Shown: piece after piece, positions 1 to 6,670 of the stretch
How the letters are laid out: every line of letters starts with the position of its first letter
Numbering within the stretch: the first letter of the stretch is position 1
Assembly: GCA_947475475.1 (NCBI GenBank)
Contig: CANJOG010000074.1
Location: 1-7,722 of the forward strand
Origin: Acetobacteraceae bacterium
Lineage (GTDB): Bacteria; Pseudomonadota; Alphaproteobacteria; Acetobacterales; Acetobacteraceae
Direction: 5' to 3'
DNA length: 7,722 nt
Notes under the pieces: model-generated
Told to the model about the DNA's origin: nothing
Database searches by the model: none
Seen by the model: the letters and a program-made list of their open reading frames with translations, nothing else
Translations under genes and position numbers: made by a program

Positions 1-1188
<1,188 letters not shown>

Positions 1189-1195
1189 ATGTCAG

Positions 1196-1202
1196 CTCCT
1201 TT
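1196..1202 (-). promoter_or_regulatory. Strong Shine-Dalgarno site of dnaK
   Basis: Read on the minus strand this is AAAGGAG, 7 nt before the dnaK ATG. It is the best-matching ribosome binding site in the window and fits a highly expressed chaperone. Confidence 0.8.
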
Positions 1203-1273
1203 GCAGCGGTCACAAGCGGCCCGAAGCACCGCGAGAGACCCTTTTATAATCCCACTCATCTATTCAGCCGCCG

Positions 1274-1288
1274 CCCTCGTAACAAGGG
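1274..1288 (-). other. Small stem-loop in the grpE-dnaK intergenic region
   Basis: On the minus strand, CCCTTG and CGAGGG can pair (6 bp with one G-U) around a TTA loop, about 23 nt after the grpE stop. No T-run follows, so it is unlikely to stop transcription fully. It could be an mRNA processing or stability element between the two reading frames. The remaining intergenic DNA (1189-1311) shows no convincing heat-shock promoter. A TATAAA-like stretch near 1243-1248 lacks a good -35 partner. Confidence 0.3.
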
Positions 1289-1311
1289 CCGGATCGGTAG
1301 AATCTTGTCGG

Positions 1312-1917
1312 TTATGCAGCCGTGTTCACGCCGCCCTTGGAGACCCCACCCTTGGAAACCACGACCATGGCCGGCTTGAGCAGGCGGCCATTGAGCTGCC
1401 AGGCGGAGGTCCAGGCCTGGATCACAGTGCCGGCCGGCTGGTCGGAGGGCTGCTCGGCCATTGCCTGGTGCAGATTGGCGTCGAAGACCTGACCGGTCGG
1501 GTCAGTCTTGGTGATGCCGTTACGTTCCAGGATGCCGATGAAATTACGCTCGATCCCGTCCAGCCCTTCGCGCAGGCGGGTGACGATTTCGGGCTCGCCG
1601 GCCGCCGAGGCTGGCAGGCTGGAGATGCCGCGACGGAGGTTCTCCGCGGCTTCGACCACATCGGCGGCGAATTTCTGCACCGCATATTGGCGGGCATCAT
1701 CGACGTCGCGCTTGGCGCGGGTGCGGACATTCTGCATTTCCGCCTCCGAGCGCATCCAGCGGTCGCGCATCTCCGCCAGCTCCCCTTCCAGCGCCGCGAT
1801 ACGGGCGGTGGCGGCGAGCATCAGCTCTTCCGGGGTGGATGGGGCGGAGACTTCCGCCGGCTGGACGGAGGGGTCCTGATCATTAGGAGAGGCGGGGGGA
1901 TGGTTATCGGTGCTCAT
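1312..1917 (-). CDS. grpE: Nucleotide exchange factor GrpE (Hsp70 cochaperone)
   Basis: Cytoplasmic homodimeric cofactor that releases ADP from DnaK. The 201-residue length is normal for the family. Visible layout: a disordered Pro/Asp-rich N-terminus (1-30); a long charged helix predicted to form the dimer coiled coil (about 31-100), containing the GrpE signature AEMQNVRTRAKRD (59-71); then the C-terminal beta domain with VFDANLHQAM (144-153), GTVIQAW (163-169) and GRLLKPAMVVVSKG (177-190). Two mild oddities occur. The Gly-Tyr usually seen in the 'Q-x-GY-x-L' stretch reads Ala-Trp (172-173). The extreme C-terminus repeats VSKGG because of a 15-bp duplication. The next gene downstream is dnaK, which supports the call. 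The start codon has no clear Shine-Dalgarno but fits the family. No hrcA gene precedes it; the upstream neighbour is dctA. Confidence 0.96.
   Translation of the reverse strand: MSTDNHPPASPNDQDPSVQPAEVSAPSTPEELMLAATARIAALEGELAEMRDRWMRSEAEMQNVRTRAKRDVDDARQYAVQKFAADVVEAAENLRRGISSLPASAAGEPEIVTRLREGLDGIERNFIGILERNGITKTDPTGQVFDANLHQAMAEQPSDQPAGTVIQAWTSAWQLNGRLLKPAMVVVSKGGVSKGGVNTAA
1334..1363 (-). repeat. Imperfect 15-bp tandem duplication at the 3' end of grpE
   Basis: Two adjacent 15-bp units (1334-1348 and 1349-1363) share CCCTTGGA-ACC on the plus strand and differ at a few bases. The period is in frame and gives the repeated VSKGG of the GrpE C-terminal tail, after the conserved beta domain. 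It is probably a neutral slippage product. Confidence 0.6.
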
Positions 1918-1954
1918 GGCGCGTGGAGTTAGTTGGGCTGACCGTCCAAAACAA

Positions 1955-1980
1955 GTCTGGGTGAACGCGGATCATCCAAG
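1955..1980 (-). promoter_or_regulatory. Candidate heat-shock-type promoter of grpE (weak)
   Basis: On the minus strand CTTGGA (1975-1980) is followed after 12 nt by ACCCAGAC (1955-1962), ending 37 nt before the grpE ATG. The layout resembles the sigma-32 pattern CTTGAA / CCCCATNT, but several positions differ. The CTTG-N17/18-CYTATNT form described for alphaproteobacteria fits poorly. It is placed as expected for a grpE-dnaK promoter between dctA and grpE. No CIRCE inverted repeat for HrcA was seen. Confidence 0.3.
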
Positions 1981-2021
1981 TGAAACGTCAATTTTCGGTG
2001 GATGACCCCGCCCGGCCCGAA

Positions 2022-3302
2022 TCACGCGGGGGATTCGATCTCCGGGGCCCGCCGCCCATAGAGCGCCGCGCGGGCGGCGGTGCGGTCCAGCGAGCCCTCC
2101 CAATGGGCGACGAAGATGGTGGCGACCGCATTGCCGAACAGGTTGGTGATGGCACGGCACTCGCTCATGAAGCGGTCGATGCCGAAGACCAGCACGATGC
2201 TTTCCACCGGAATTTTGCCATGCAACGTGGCCAGCGTGGCGGCCAGTGTGATGAAGCCGCCGCCGGTGACCGTCGCCGCGCCCTTGGAGGTGAGCAGCAG
2301 CACGCCGCAGATCAGCAGGTAATCCGCCGCCGAGAGATGGATATGCAGCGCCTGGCTGATGAAGGCGATGGCCAGCGTGAAATACAGTGAGGTGCCGTCC
2401 AGGTTGAAGGCATAGCCGAGCGGCACGGTCAGCCCGACCAGCGGGCGCGGGCAGCCCATTTTCTCCAGCTTTTCCATCAGCGTCGGCAGCGCCGTCTCCG
2501 ACGACGAGGTGCCGAGGACGAGGAAGAACTCCTCCTTGAGGTAACGCAGCAGGGGGATGATGCGCAGGCCGGTCAGGCGCATGACGATGCCCAGGATGAT
2601 GAGCACGAACAGCGCGCAGGTGATGTAGAAACACAGGATCAGCAGGCCGAGATGTGCCAGTGCGCCGATGCCGTAGCGGCCGATGGTGAAGGCCATGGCG
2701 CCGAACGCGCCGAGCGGGGCCACGCGCATGATCAGCGAGATGATGCCGAAAAAGGCCGCCCCTGCCTCGTCGATGACGCGGACCAGTGTGGCGCCTTTCT
2801 CCCCCATCTTTGCGAGTGCCACGCCAAACAGCACGGCGATCAGCAGCACGGGCAGGATATCGCCCTTGGCGAAGCTCTCGAACACCGTGTTGGGAATGAT
2901 GGCGAGAAGGAATTCCGAGACGCTCTGATGCGGCGCGTTAATATAGCGTTGCACCGATTTGGCATCGAGTGGGCCGACCGCCATGCCATTGCCGGGCTCG
3001 ATCAGCAGGCCGACGCCAAGGCCGATCAGCATGGCCAGCGTGGTCAAAATCTCGAAATAGATGATGGCCTTGAGCCCGATCCGCCCGACCTCGGCGGCAT
3101 CCGCCAGGCGGGCGATGCCGACCACGACGGTGATGAAGATGATAGGGGCGACCACCATGCGCACGAGGCGGATGAACCCGTCGCCGAGCGGCTGCATGTC
3201 CTGGCCGAGCGAGGGGTAGAAATAGCCCAGCAGGGCGCCGATCACGATGGCGATCAGGACCTGGATGTAGAGGGATTTCGATCCCGTCACGCGCATGGCC
3301 AT
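2022..3302 (-). CDS. dctA: C4-dicarboxylate transporter DctA (DAACS family)
   Basis: Inner-membrane cation-coupled symporter that imports succinate, fumarate and malate. With the chosen start it has 426 residues, usual for DctA. It shows the family's hydrophobic segments throughout, beginning with SKSLYIQVLIAIVIGALLGYF (8-28). The Ser-rich re-entrant loop LGTSSSETALP is at 263-273. The substrate/ion segment FNLDGTS is at 299-305, VTGGGF at 345-350, and the DctA-type final motif GIDRFMSECRAITN at 374-387. These closely match remembered E. coli DctA motifs. An in-frame ATG 15 codons upstream (3347) is possible, but GAGGAAA sits just before 3302 and the family begins here. It is divergent from the FAH gene, and no dctBD regulators are in the window. 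Substrate range is inferred from family membership. Confidence 0.93.
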   Translation of the reverse strand: MAMRVTGSKSLYIQVLIAIVIGALLGYFYPSLGQDMQPLGDGFIRLVRMVVAPIIFITVVVGIARLADAAEVGRIGLKAIIYFEILTTLAMLIGLGVGLLIEPGNGMAVGPLDAKSVQRYINAPHQSVSEFLLAIIPNTVFESFAKGDILPVLLIAVLFGVALAKMGEKGATLVRVIDEAGAAFFGIISLIMRVAPLGAFGAMAFTIGRYGIGALAHLGLLILCFYITCALFVLIILGIVMRLTGLRIIPLLRYLKEEFFLVLGTSSSETALPTLMEKLEKMGCPRPLVGLTVPLGYAFNLDGTSLYFTLAIAFISQALHIHLSAADYLLICGVLLLTSKGAATVTGGGFITLAATLATLHGKIPVESIVLVFGIDRFMSECRAITNLFGNAVATIFVAHWEGSLDRTAARAALYGRRAPEIESPA

Positions 3303-3307
3303 GGACG

Positions 3308-3314
3308 TTTCCTC
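3308..3314 (-). promoter_or_regulatory. Shine-Dalgarno site that decides the dctA start
   Basis: On the minus strand GAGGAAA is separated by 5 nt from the ATG at 3302. It lies inside the longer reading frame that would begin at 3347, so it argues for the shorter DctA. Confidence 0.7.
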
Positions 3315-3370
3315 GGTGGCTCGGTTGCAGCAGTCAACTAAACTCATGGCCGCCGTGTCGGCAACGATGG

Positions 3371-3398
3371 TTTTCAGGTATCCGGGAGTGGCTAATCT
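3371..3398 (+). promoter_or_regulatory. Weak candidate sigma-70 promoter for the FAH-family gene
   Basis: TTTTCA (3371-3376) and TAATCT (3393-3398) are 16 nt apart, inside the 122-nt divergent region shared with dctA. A start near 3405 would leave a short leader with GGAG (3415-3418) before the ATG at 3425. Both hexamers match the consensus only partly. No convincing operator or dctA promoter was found in the rest of the divergent region. Confidence 0.25.
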
Positions 3399-3424
3399 GC
3401 GTTTATCTCAATGCGGAGCGTGTC

Positions 3425-4114
3425 ATGGCCGAAAATTTCGTGGTTCCACCCCCTGTCCAGGCTGCGGTGCCGGTGCGTGGCGGCGGTCTGTTCCCCGTGC
3501 GGCGGATTTTCTGCGTTGGCCGCAACTATGCCGAGCATGCGCGCGAGATGGGGCATGACCCGAACCGCGAACCTCCCTTCTTCTTCACCAAGCCGGCCGA
3601 TGCGGTGCTGAGCGGTGGCCAGGACACCCCCTACCCGCCGGCGACATCCGACCTGCATCACGAATTCGAACTGGTGGTGGCGCTGAGCGGCGGCGGCGCT
3701 GATGTGGCGGAGGCGGACGCGCTCGGGCTGGTGTTCGGCTATGCCGCCGGGCTGGACATGACGCGGCGGGACTTGCAGGGCGAGGCGAAGAAACTGGGCC
3801 GGCCGTGGGACATGGCCAAGGGCTTCGATGCCTCGGCGCCGATCTCGGAGATTGTGCCGGCCAGCGTCTGCGGCCATCCGGCCTCGGGGCGGATCACACT
3901 GAGCGTGAACGGCAAGGTGCGGCAGGATTCGGACATCGCCAAGATGATCTGGAACGTGCCCGAGACGATCGCCGCATTGTCGCGTCTGGTCACACTCGCG
4001 CCGGGCGATCTGATCTTCACCGGCACGCCGGAAGGTGTGGCTGCGACGGTGCGCGGCGATGTACTGGACGGCAGCATTGCGGGCGTGACGGTGTTGCGGA
4101 CGAAGCTGGTCTGA
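3425..4114 (+). CDS. Fumarylacetoacetate hydrolase (FAH) family protein, probably fumarylpyruvate/acylpyruvate hydrolase
   Basis: Likely Mg2+/Mn2+-dependent cleavage of an acylpyruvate, for example fumarylpyruvate to fumarate plus pyruvate as in gentisate degradation; cytoplasmic. The 229 residues form a single FAH catalytic domain. The N-terminus FPVRRIFCVGRNYAEHAREM (23-42) followed by FFFTKPADAV (52-61) resembles fumarylpyruvate hydrolases. Expected metal ligands are Glu80 and Glu82 in HHEFELVVAL (78-87) and Asp111 in GYAAGLDMTRRDLQ (105-118). KGFDASAPI (132-140) and GDLIFTGTPEGVA (194-206) complete the signature. GGAG lies upstream of the ATG. No gentisate dioxygenase or maleylpyruvate isomerase is nearby, so the pathway is unproven. 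FAHD1-type acylpyruvase or oxaloacetate decarboxylase activity is an alternative. A 208-nt gap separates it from the next gene, so it is probably a separate transcript. Confidence 0.9.
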   Translation: MAENFVVPPPVQAAVPVRGGGLFPVRRIFCVGRNYAEHAREMGHDPNREPPFFFTKPADAVLSGGQDTPYPPATSDLHHEFELVVALSGGGADVAEADALGLVFGYAAGLDMTRRDLQGEAKKLGRPWDMAKGFDASAPISEIVPASVCGHPASGRITLSVNGKVRQDSDIAKMIWNVPETIAALSRLVTLAPGDLIFTGTPEGVAATVRGDVLDGSIAGVTVLRTKLV

Positions 4115-4145
4115 TCCTGCCGGGCGTATTTTTCTGAGCGCAGAA

Positions 4146-4170
4146 GGAACACTTTCGTTCCGGATTCGTT
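4146..4170 (+). promoter_or_regulatory. Candidate EcfG (general stress response) promoter of the hydrolase-LLM operon
   Basis: GGAAC (4146-4150), a 16-nt spacer, then CGTT (4167-4170) exactly match the consensus GGAAC-N16/17-CGTT described for the alphaproteobacterial extracytoplasmic-function sigma factor EcfG. It lies in the gap after the FAH gene, on the strand of the following operon. A transcript starting near 4177 would have a leader of about 145 nt before the GTG at 4323. GGAAC also pairs with GTTCC at 4157-4161, so a hairpin is an alternative reading. No ecfG, phyR or nepR gene is in the window, so sigma-factor presence is assumed. Confidence 0.5.
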
Positions 4171-4227
4171 CATGCCATCCGGCTTTGCAAGCTATCAACC
4201 GCGCGCCATACTCGCGTGCCGGCGCGT

Positions 4228-4253
4228 GGAGGGGTGCATCCAGTGCTCCCTCC
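4228..4253 (+). other. Stem-loop in the leader of the hydrolase-LLM operon
   Basis: GGAGGG (4228-4233) can pair with CCCTCC (4248-4253), and an inner GCA/TGC (4236-4238 with 4244-4246) extends the stem. There is no T-run, so it is not a typical terminator. It could be a leader structure or a protein-binding inverted repeat. Another inverted repeat, CCGGAT/ATCCGG, lies at 4160-4182 in the same 208-nt gap. Confidence 0.3.
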
Positions 4254-4278
4254 CCGATCCGGCAAGTCCAAGATCGTG

Positions 4279-4302
4279 CTTCAATATGCGGGCACGTTGA
4301 AG
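4279..4302 (+). promoter_or_regulatory. Inverted repeat just upstream of the hydrolase start (possible operator)
   Basis: CTTCAA (4279-4284) and TTGAAG (4297-4302) form a perfect 6-bp inverted repeat with a 12-nt spacer. It ends 8 nt before the Shine-Dalgarno of the next gene. Either a dimeric regulator site or an mRNA hairpin affecting ribosome access is possible. No regulator gene is in the window. Confidence 0.35.
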
Positions 4303-4310
4303 AACAATGA

Positions 4311-4316
4311 GAGGAA
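4311..4316 (+). promoter_or_regulatory. Shine-Dalgarno site supporting the GTG start of the hydrolase
   Basis: GAGGAA lies 6 nt before the GTG at 4323. An in-frame TGA at 4308-4310 rules out any upstream start, so GTG is the earliest possible start codon. Confidence 0.7.
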
Positions 4317-4322
4317 GCGCCG

Positions 4323-5114
4323 GTGCAAACACGGCAAGAAGTCATCACGATTGCCGGCAAGGCGATCGATGTGTTGAGCGGCGGCAGCGGACCGGCGGTC
4401 GTTGTTCTGCATCGTGATACCGGCCGCTACGGTTGGACCGGGCTGCATGCGGCGCTTGCGGAAAAATTCACCGTTATTGCTCCGGCATTGCCTGGCTATG
4501 ACGGGTCCGAACGTCCCGAATGGCTGCGCAATGTCACCGATCTGGCAGGGCTGGTCGGATTGCTGATGGACAAGCTCTCGCCTGGTCCGACCGCCATTCT
4601 CGGCCTCGGCTATGGCGGCTGGGTGGCCGGAGAGATCGCCGCACACAGCCCTGGCCGCGTGGCGCGGCTGATCGTGCAATCGCCAATGGGCGTGCAGCCC
4701 GAGCAGGGCGAGATTTATGATCAGTTCCTGATCGACGCCGAGGAATACATCGCCCTCGGTTTCGCCAGTGAAGACTCCTACAAGGCCAGCGTCGCAATTT
4801 ATGGCGAGCAGCGGCTGGAACTTCTCGACACCAACCGCGAAATGACGACGCGCATTGCCTGGAAGCCGGCCATGTATGACCAGGGCCTGCGCCATCTGCT
4901 GCGCGGCATCGAGGTGCCGACACTCTCGATCTGGGCAACGCAAGACCGGATCGTGCCGCGCTCCTGCGCCGAGATTTATCGCGATGCGATTGCCGGGGCG
5001 CGCTATGCCGAACTGCATGGTGTTGGCCATTACGCCGATCTCGAAGCGCCCGATGCGCTCGCCAAACTTGTCACCGACTTCCTGGCCACCACCGGCTACG
5101 CTTCACGGGGCTGA
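4323..5114 (+). CDS. Alpha/beta-hydrolase-fold protein lacking the nucleophilic serine
   Basis: A 263-residue single-domain alpha/beta-hydrolase-fold protein, cytoplasmic, with no signal peptide. Fold landmarks: strand and oxyanion region AVVVLHRDTGRYGW (25-38), PALPGYDGSE (54-63), the nucleophile elbow ILGLGYGGWVAGE (92-104), the acid-bearing stretch SIWATQDRIVP (202-212) with Asp208, and the catalytic-type His236 in GVGHYADLE (233-241). In active family members the elbow is G-x-S-x-G. Here it reads G94-L-G96-Y-G98-G, so glycine stands where the nucleophilic serine should be; the codon is GGC and one base from AGC. It may be a non-hydrolytic or cofactor-independent enzyme, a binding partner of the downstream LLM, or a hydrolase with unusual chemistry. 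GTG start with a good ribosome site. The LLM gene follows after 11 nt, and its ribosome site overlaps this stop codon. Specific function unknown. Confidence 0.9.
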   Translation: MQTRQEVITIAGKAIDVLSGGSGPAVVVLHRDTGRYGWTGLHAALAEKFTVIAPALPGYDGSERPEWLRNVTDLAGLVGLLMDKLSPGPTAILGLGYGGWVAGEIAAHSPGRVARLIVQSPMGVQPEQGEIYDQFLIDAEEYIALGFASEDSYKASVAIYGEQRLELLDTNREMTTRIAWKPAMYDQGLRHLLRGIEVPTLSIWATQDRIVPRSCAEIYRDAIAGARYAELHGVGHYADLEAPDALAKLVTDFLATTGYASRG

Positions 5115-5119
5115 GGGGA
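5113..5119 (+). promoter_or_regulatory. Shine-Dalgarno of the LLM gene overlapping the hydrolase stop
   Basis: GAGGGGA begins within the TGA stop codon of the hydrolase and sits 6 nt before the LLM ATG. This suggests translational coupling and co-transcription. Confidence 0.7.
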
Positions 5120-5125
5120 ACGCAC

Positions 5126-6352
5126 ATGCATATATCCTATTTCACCGAGCAGCCCTATTCCGCGCTTGATTCGCAAGATGCCTGGAAAATTCACGATTTC
5201 GACCATCCGTCACGCCAGCCCGGCCATAACGTGCTGATGCATTCCAACCGGTTTTTCGATCCGGCGGTGGCGACCAAGCTCTTTGAATTGCGCATGAAGG
5301 AATACGAACTCGCCGACGAGGTCGGGTTCGATGGCGTGATGATGAATGAGCATCACAATGCCGCCTATTGCATGCAATCACGCATCGGCATCATGTCCGC
5401 CGCGGTGGCCGCACGCACCAAGCGGGTGAAGATCGTCCAGCTCGGCAATCCGCTGCCGACCGCGGAAAATCCGGTGCAGATCGCCGAAGATATCGCCATG
5501 GTCGATATGATGTCCGGCGGCCGGCTGGTGCCGGGCATGGTGCGCGCCGGCGGCGCCGAGCAGATCGCCAATAACGTCAATCCCGCCTTCAATCGCGAGC
5601 GATTCATCGAAGCGCATGATCTGATCATCAAAACCTGGACGGTCCCCGGCCCGTGGCGCTGGGAGGGCGAGCATTATCAGCAGCGCGTGGTCAATCCCTG
5701 GGCGCTGCCGGTGCAGAAGCCGCATCCGCGCATCTGGGTTCCGGGCGTGACCAGCAATGAAACAATCGAATTCGCCGCGCGCCGCCGTTACCCGTTCATC
5801 TGCCTGAACACGACGGTGGAGGACACGAAGAAGATCTGGGAGCGGTACGAATTCTATGCCAGCCAGGTTGGCTTCAAGAGCGGCCCGCAGCATCGCGGCT
5901 ATCTGGTGCGCTGCATCGTCGCTGATACCGAGGAGAAGGCCCGCGCCAGCGCGCGCGAGCATATGTGGATGGGCTCGGAATTCGCCGGCTTCGGCCGCGA
6001 GGCCTGGCAGTTGCCGACAGGCTATTCAAGTTTAGCCGCCAAGATGGGGCGCCGCCGCCTGATCAGCGAGGGCTTCGTCTCCGGCGATATCGACCAGCAG
6101 ATCGCGCGCGGCACCATGGTCTGCGGCACGCCGGATCAGGTCATCAAGCGCCTGCGCTGGTGGATGGAGGAGACCCGCATCGGCATCCTCGTGCTCTGGC
6201 AGAATGACGGCCGCTACAGTCACGAGGCGGGGATGGAGTCGATCGAGCTGATGGGGCGGAAAGTGCTGCCGGCGGTGAAGGAGATCGCCAAGGAACTGAA
6301 GCTCTACGATCCGTTTGAGGTCGACGAGCCGGTCAGCTTGCAGTTTTCCTGA
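5126..6352 (+). CDS. LLM-class (luciferase-like) flavin-dependent monooxygenase
   Basis: A 408-residue TIM-barrel oxygenase of the bacterial luciferase-like family. Such enzymes use reduced FMN or F420 and usually insert oxygen into small organic substrates. Family features are FDGVMMNEHHN (68-78), VKIVQLGNPLPTAENPVQIA (101-120), the flavin-phosphate region DMMSGGRLVPGM (127-138), RFIEAHDLIIKTWT (159-172), KPHPRIWVPGV (198-208) and CGTPDQVIKRL (333-343). The subfamily resembles uncharacterised proteobacterial LLMs near alpha/beta hydrolases. Substrate and cofactor cannot be told from sequence. No flavin reductase is encoded in the window, so reduced cofactor must come from elsewhere. It is second in a two-gene unit with the serine-less hydrolase, 11 nt upstream, and ends 16 nt before a strong hairpin. 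Limonene monooxygenase or alkanal monooxygenase labels sometimes given to such proteins are not justified here. Confidence 0.93.
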   Translation: MHISYFTEQPYSALDSQDAWKIHDFDHPSRQPGHNVLMHSNRFFDPAVATKLFELRMKEYELADEVGFDGVMMNEHHNAAYCMQSRIGIMSAAVAARTKRVKIVQLGNPLPTAENPVQIAEDIAMVDMMSGGRLVPGMVRAGGAEQIANNVNPAFNRERFIEAHDLIIKTWTVPGPWRWEGEHYQQRVVNPWALPVQKPHPRIWVPGVTSNETIEFAARRRYPFICLNTTVEDTKKIWERYEFYASQVGFKSGPQHRGYLVRCIVADTEEKARASAREHMWMGSEFAGFGREAWQLPTGYSSLAAKMGRRRLISEGFVSGDIDQQIARGTMVCGTPDQVIKRLRWWMEETRIGILVLWQNDGRYSHEAGMESIELMGRKVLPAVKEIAKELKLYDPFEVDEPVSLQFS

Positions 6353-6367
6353 CAGGCCTGCGGCCAG

Positions 6368-6400
6368 AGTCGTGGGGTGCGCGGTGCGCGCCCCACGATT
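6368..6400. terminator. Strong hairpin between convergent genes, probable bidirectional terminator
   Basis: TCGTGGGG (6370-6377) pairs perfectly with CCCCACGA (6391-6398). Inside, a T-G wobble and GCGC/GCGC continue the stem to 13 bp around a 3-nt GGT loop. A G-T and an A-T extend it outwards to 6368-6400. It sits between the LLM stop (6352) and the stop of the minus-strand gene ending at 6413, where a terminator serving both would be expected. There is no clear T-run on either side, so it may need Rho or act as a transcript 3'-end stabiliser. Confidence 0.6.
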
Positions 6401-6412
6401 GGATGGGCTGAG

Positions 6413-6667
6413 CTACTTCTTGCGGGCGAGGGGGATCGGCTCCGGCTTGGGCGGCGTGCGCTCGATGGTGCGGATTTCGCCGCTCGGGCGGCCCGAAGCG
6501 AGCGAAATTTCGCGGTCCTGGGCTTCGATGACGGCCTTGGCGGCGTCATCGCCTTCGAAACCGAGCAGTGCCGTGGCCGGCACCTTGCGGTTGGAGCGGC
6601 GTGATCCGTCGGTATAGACGACGTCGAACATCACGAAGGCGCTCTCGATCCGGGCTTTCATGGCCAT
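6413..6667 (-). CDS. Small conserved-looking protein of unknown function (84 aa)
   Basis: I do not recognise a named family. The 84-residue product begins with a probable beta-rich part (FVMFDVVYTDGSRRSNRKVP, 11-30). A helical charged stretch follows (GDDAAKAVIEAQDREISLASG, 39-59), then a short IRTIER strand and a Pro/Lys-rich tail (71-84). No signal peptide, membrane segment or Cys cluster is present. The gene is supported by its ribosome site (AAGGAA, 6 nt before the ATG) and its position 3 nt after the stop of the preceding small gene, which points to one transcript and coupled translation. The second in-frame ATG at 6661 is a less well-spaced alternative. It converges on the LLM gene with a hairpin between. 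Confidence 0.75.
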   Translation of the reverse strand: MAMKARIESAFVMFDVVYTDGSRRSNRKVPATALLGFEGDDAAKAVIEAQDREISLASGRPSGEIRTIERTPPKPEPIPLARKK

Positions 6668-6670
6668 GAT

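Noticed and set aside
2006..2034. GC-rich inverted repeat (CCCCGC/GCGGGG) at the end of dctA as a terminator
   Set aside because: The stem overlaps the dctA stop codon and has a long loop and no T-run, so it is not convincing.
3303..3347. Longer DctA start at 3347
   Set aside because: The GAGGAAA ribosome site lies inside this extension just before 3302, and DctA proteins normally begin close to the SKSLY segment.
3392..4360. Open frame of 322 codons on the minus strand
   Set aside because: It lies antisense to the FAH-family gene, whose motifs are clear, and its Arg/His-rich product looks like a shadow.
4281..5030. Open frame of 249 codons on the minus strand
   Set aside because: Antisense to the alpha/beta hydrolase, which has clear fold motifs and a ribosome site.
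3425..6352. FAH gene, hydrolase and LLM as one three-gene catabolic operon
   Set aside because: A 208-nt gap with inverted repeats and its own promoter candidate separates the FAH gene from the pair. Shared function is possible but not shown.
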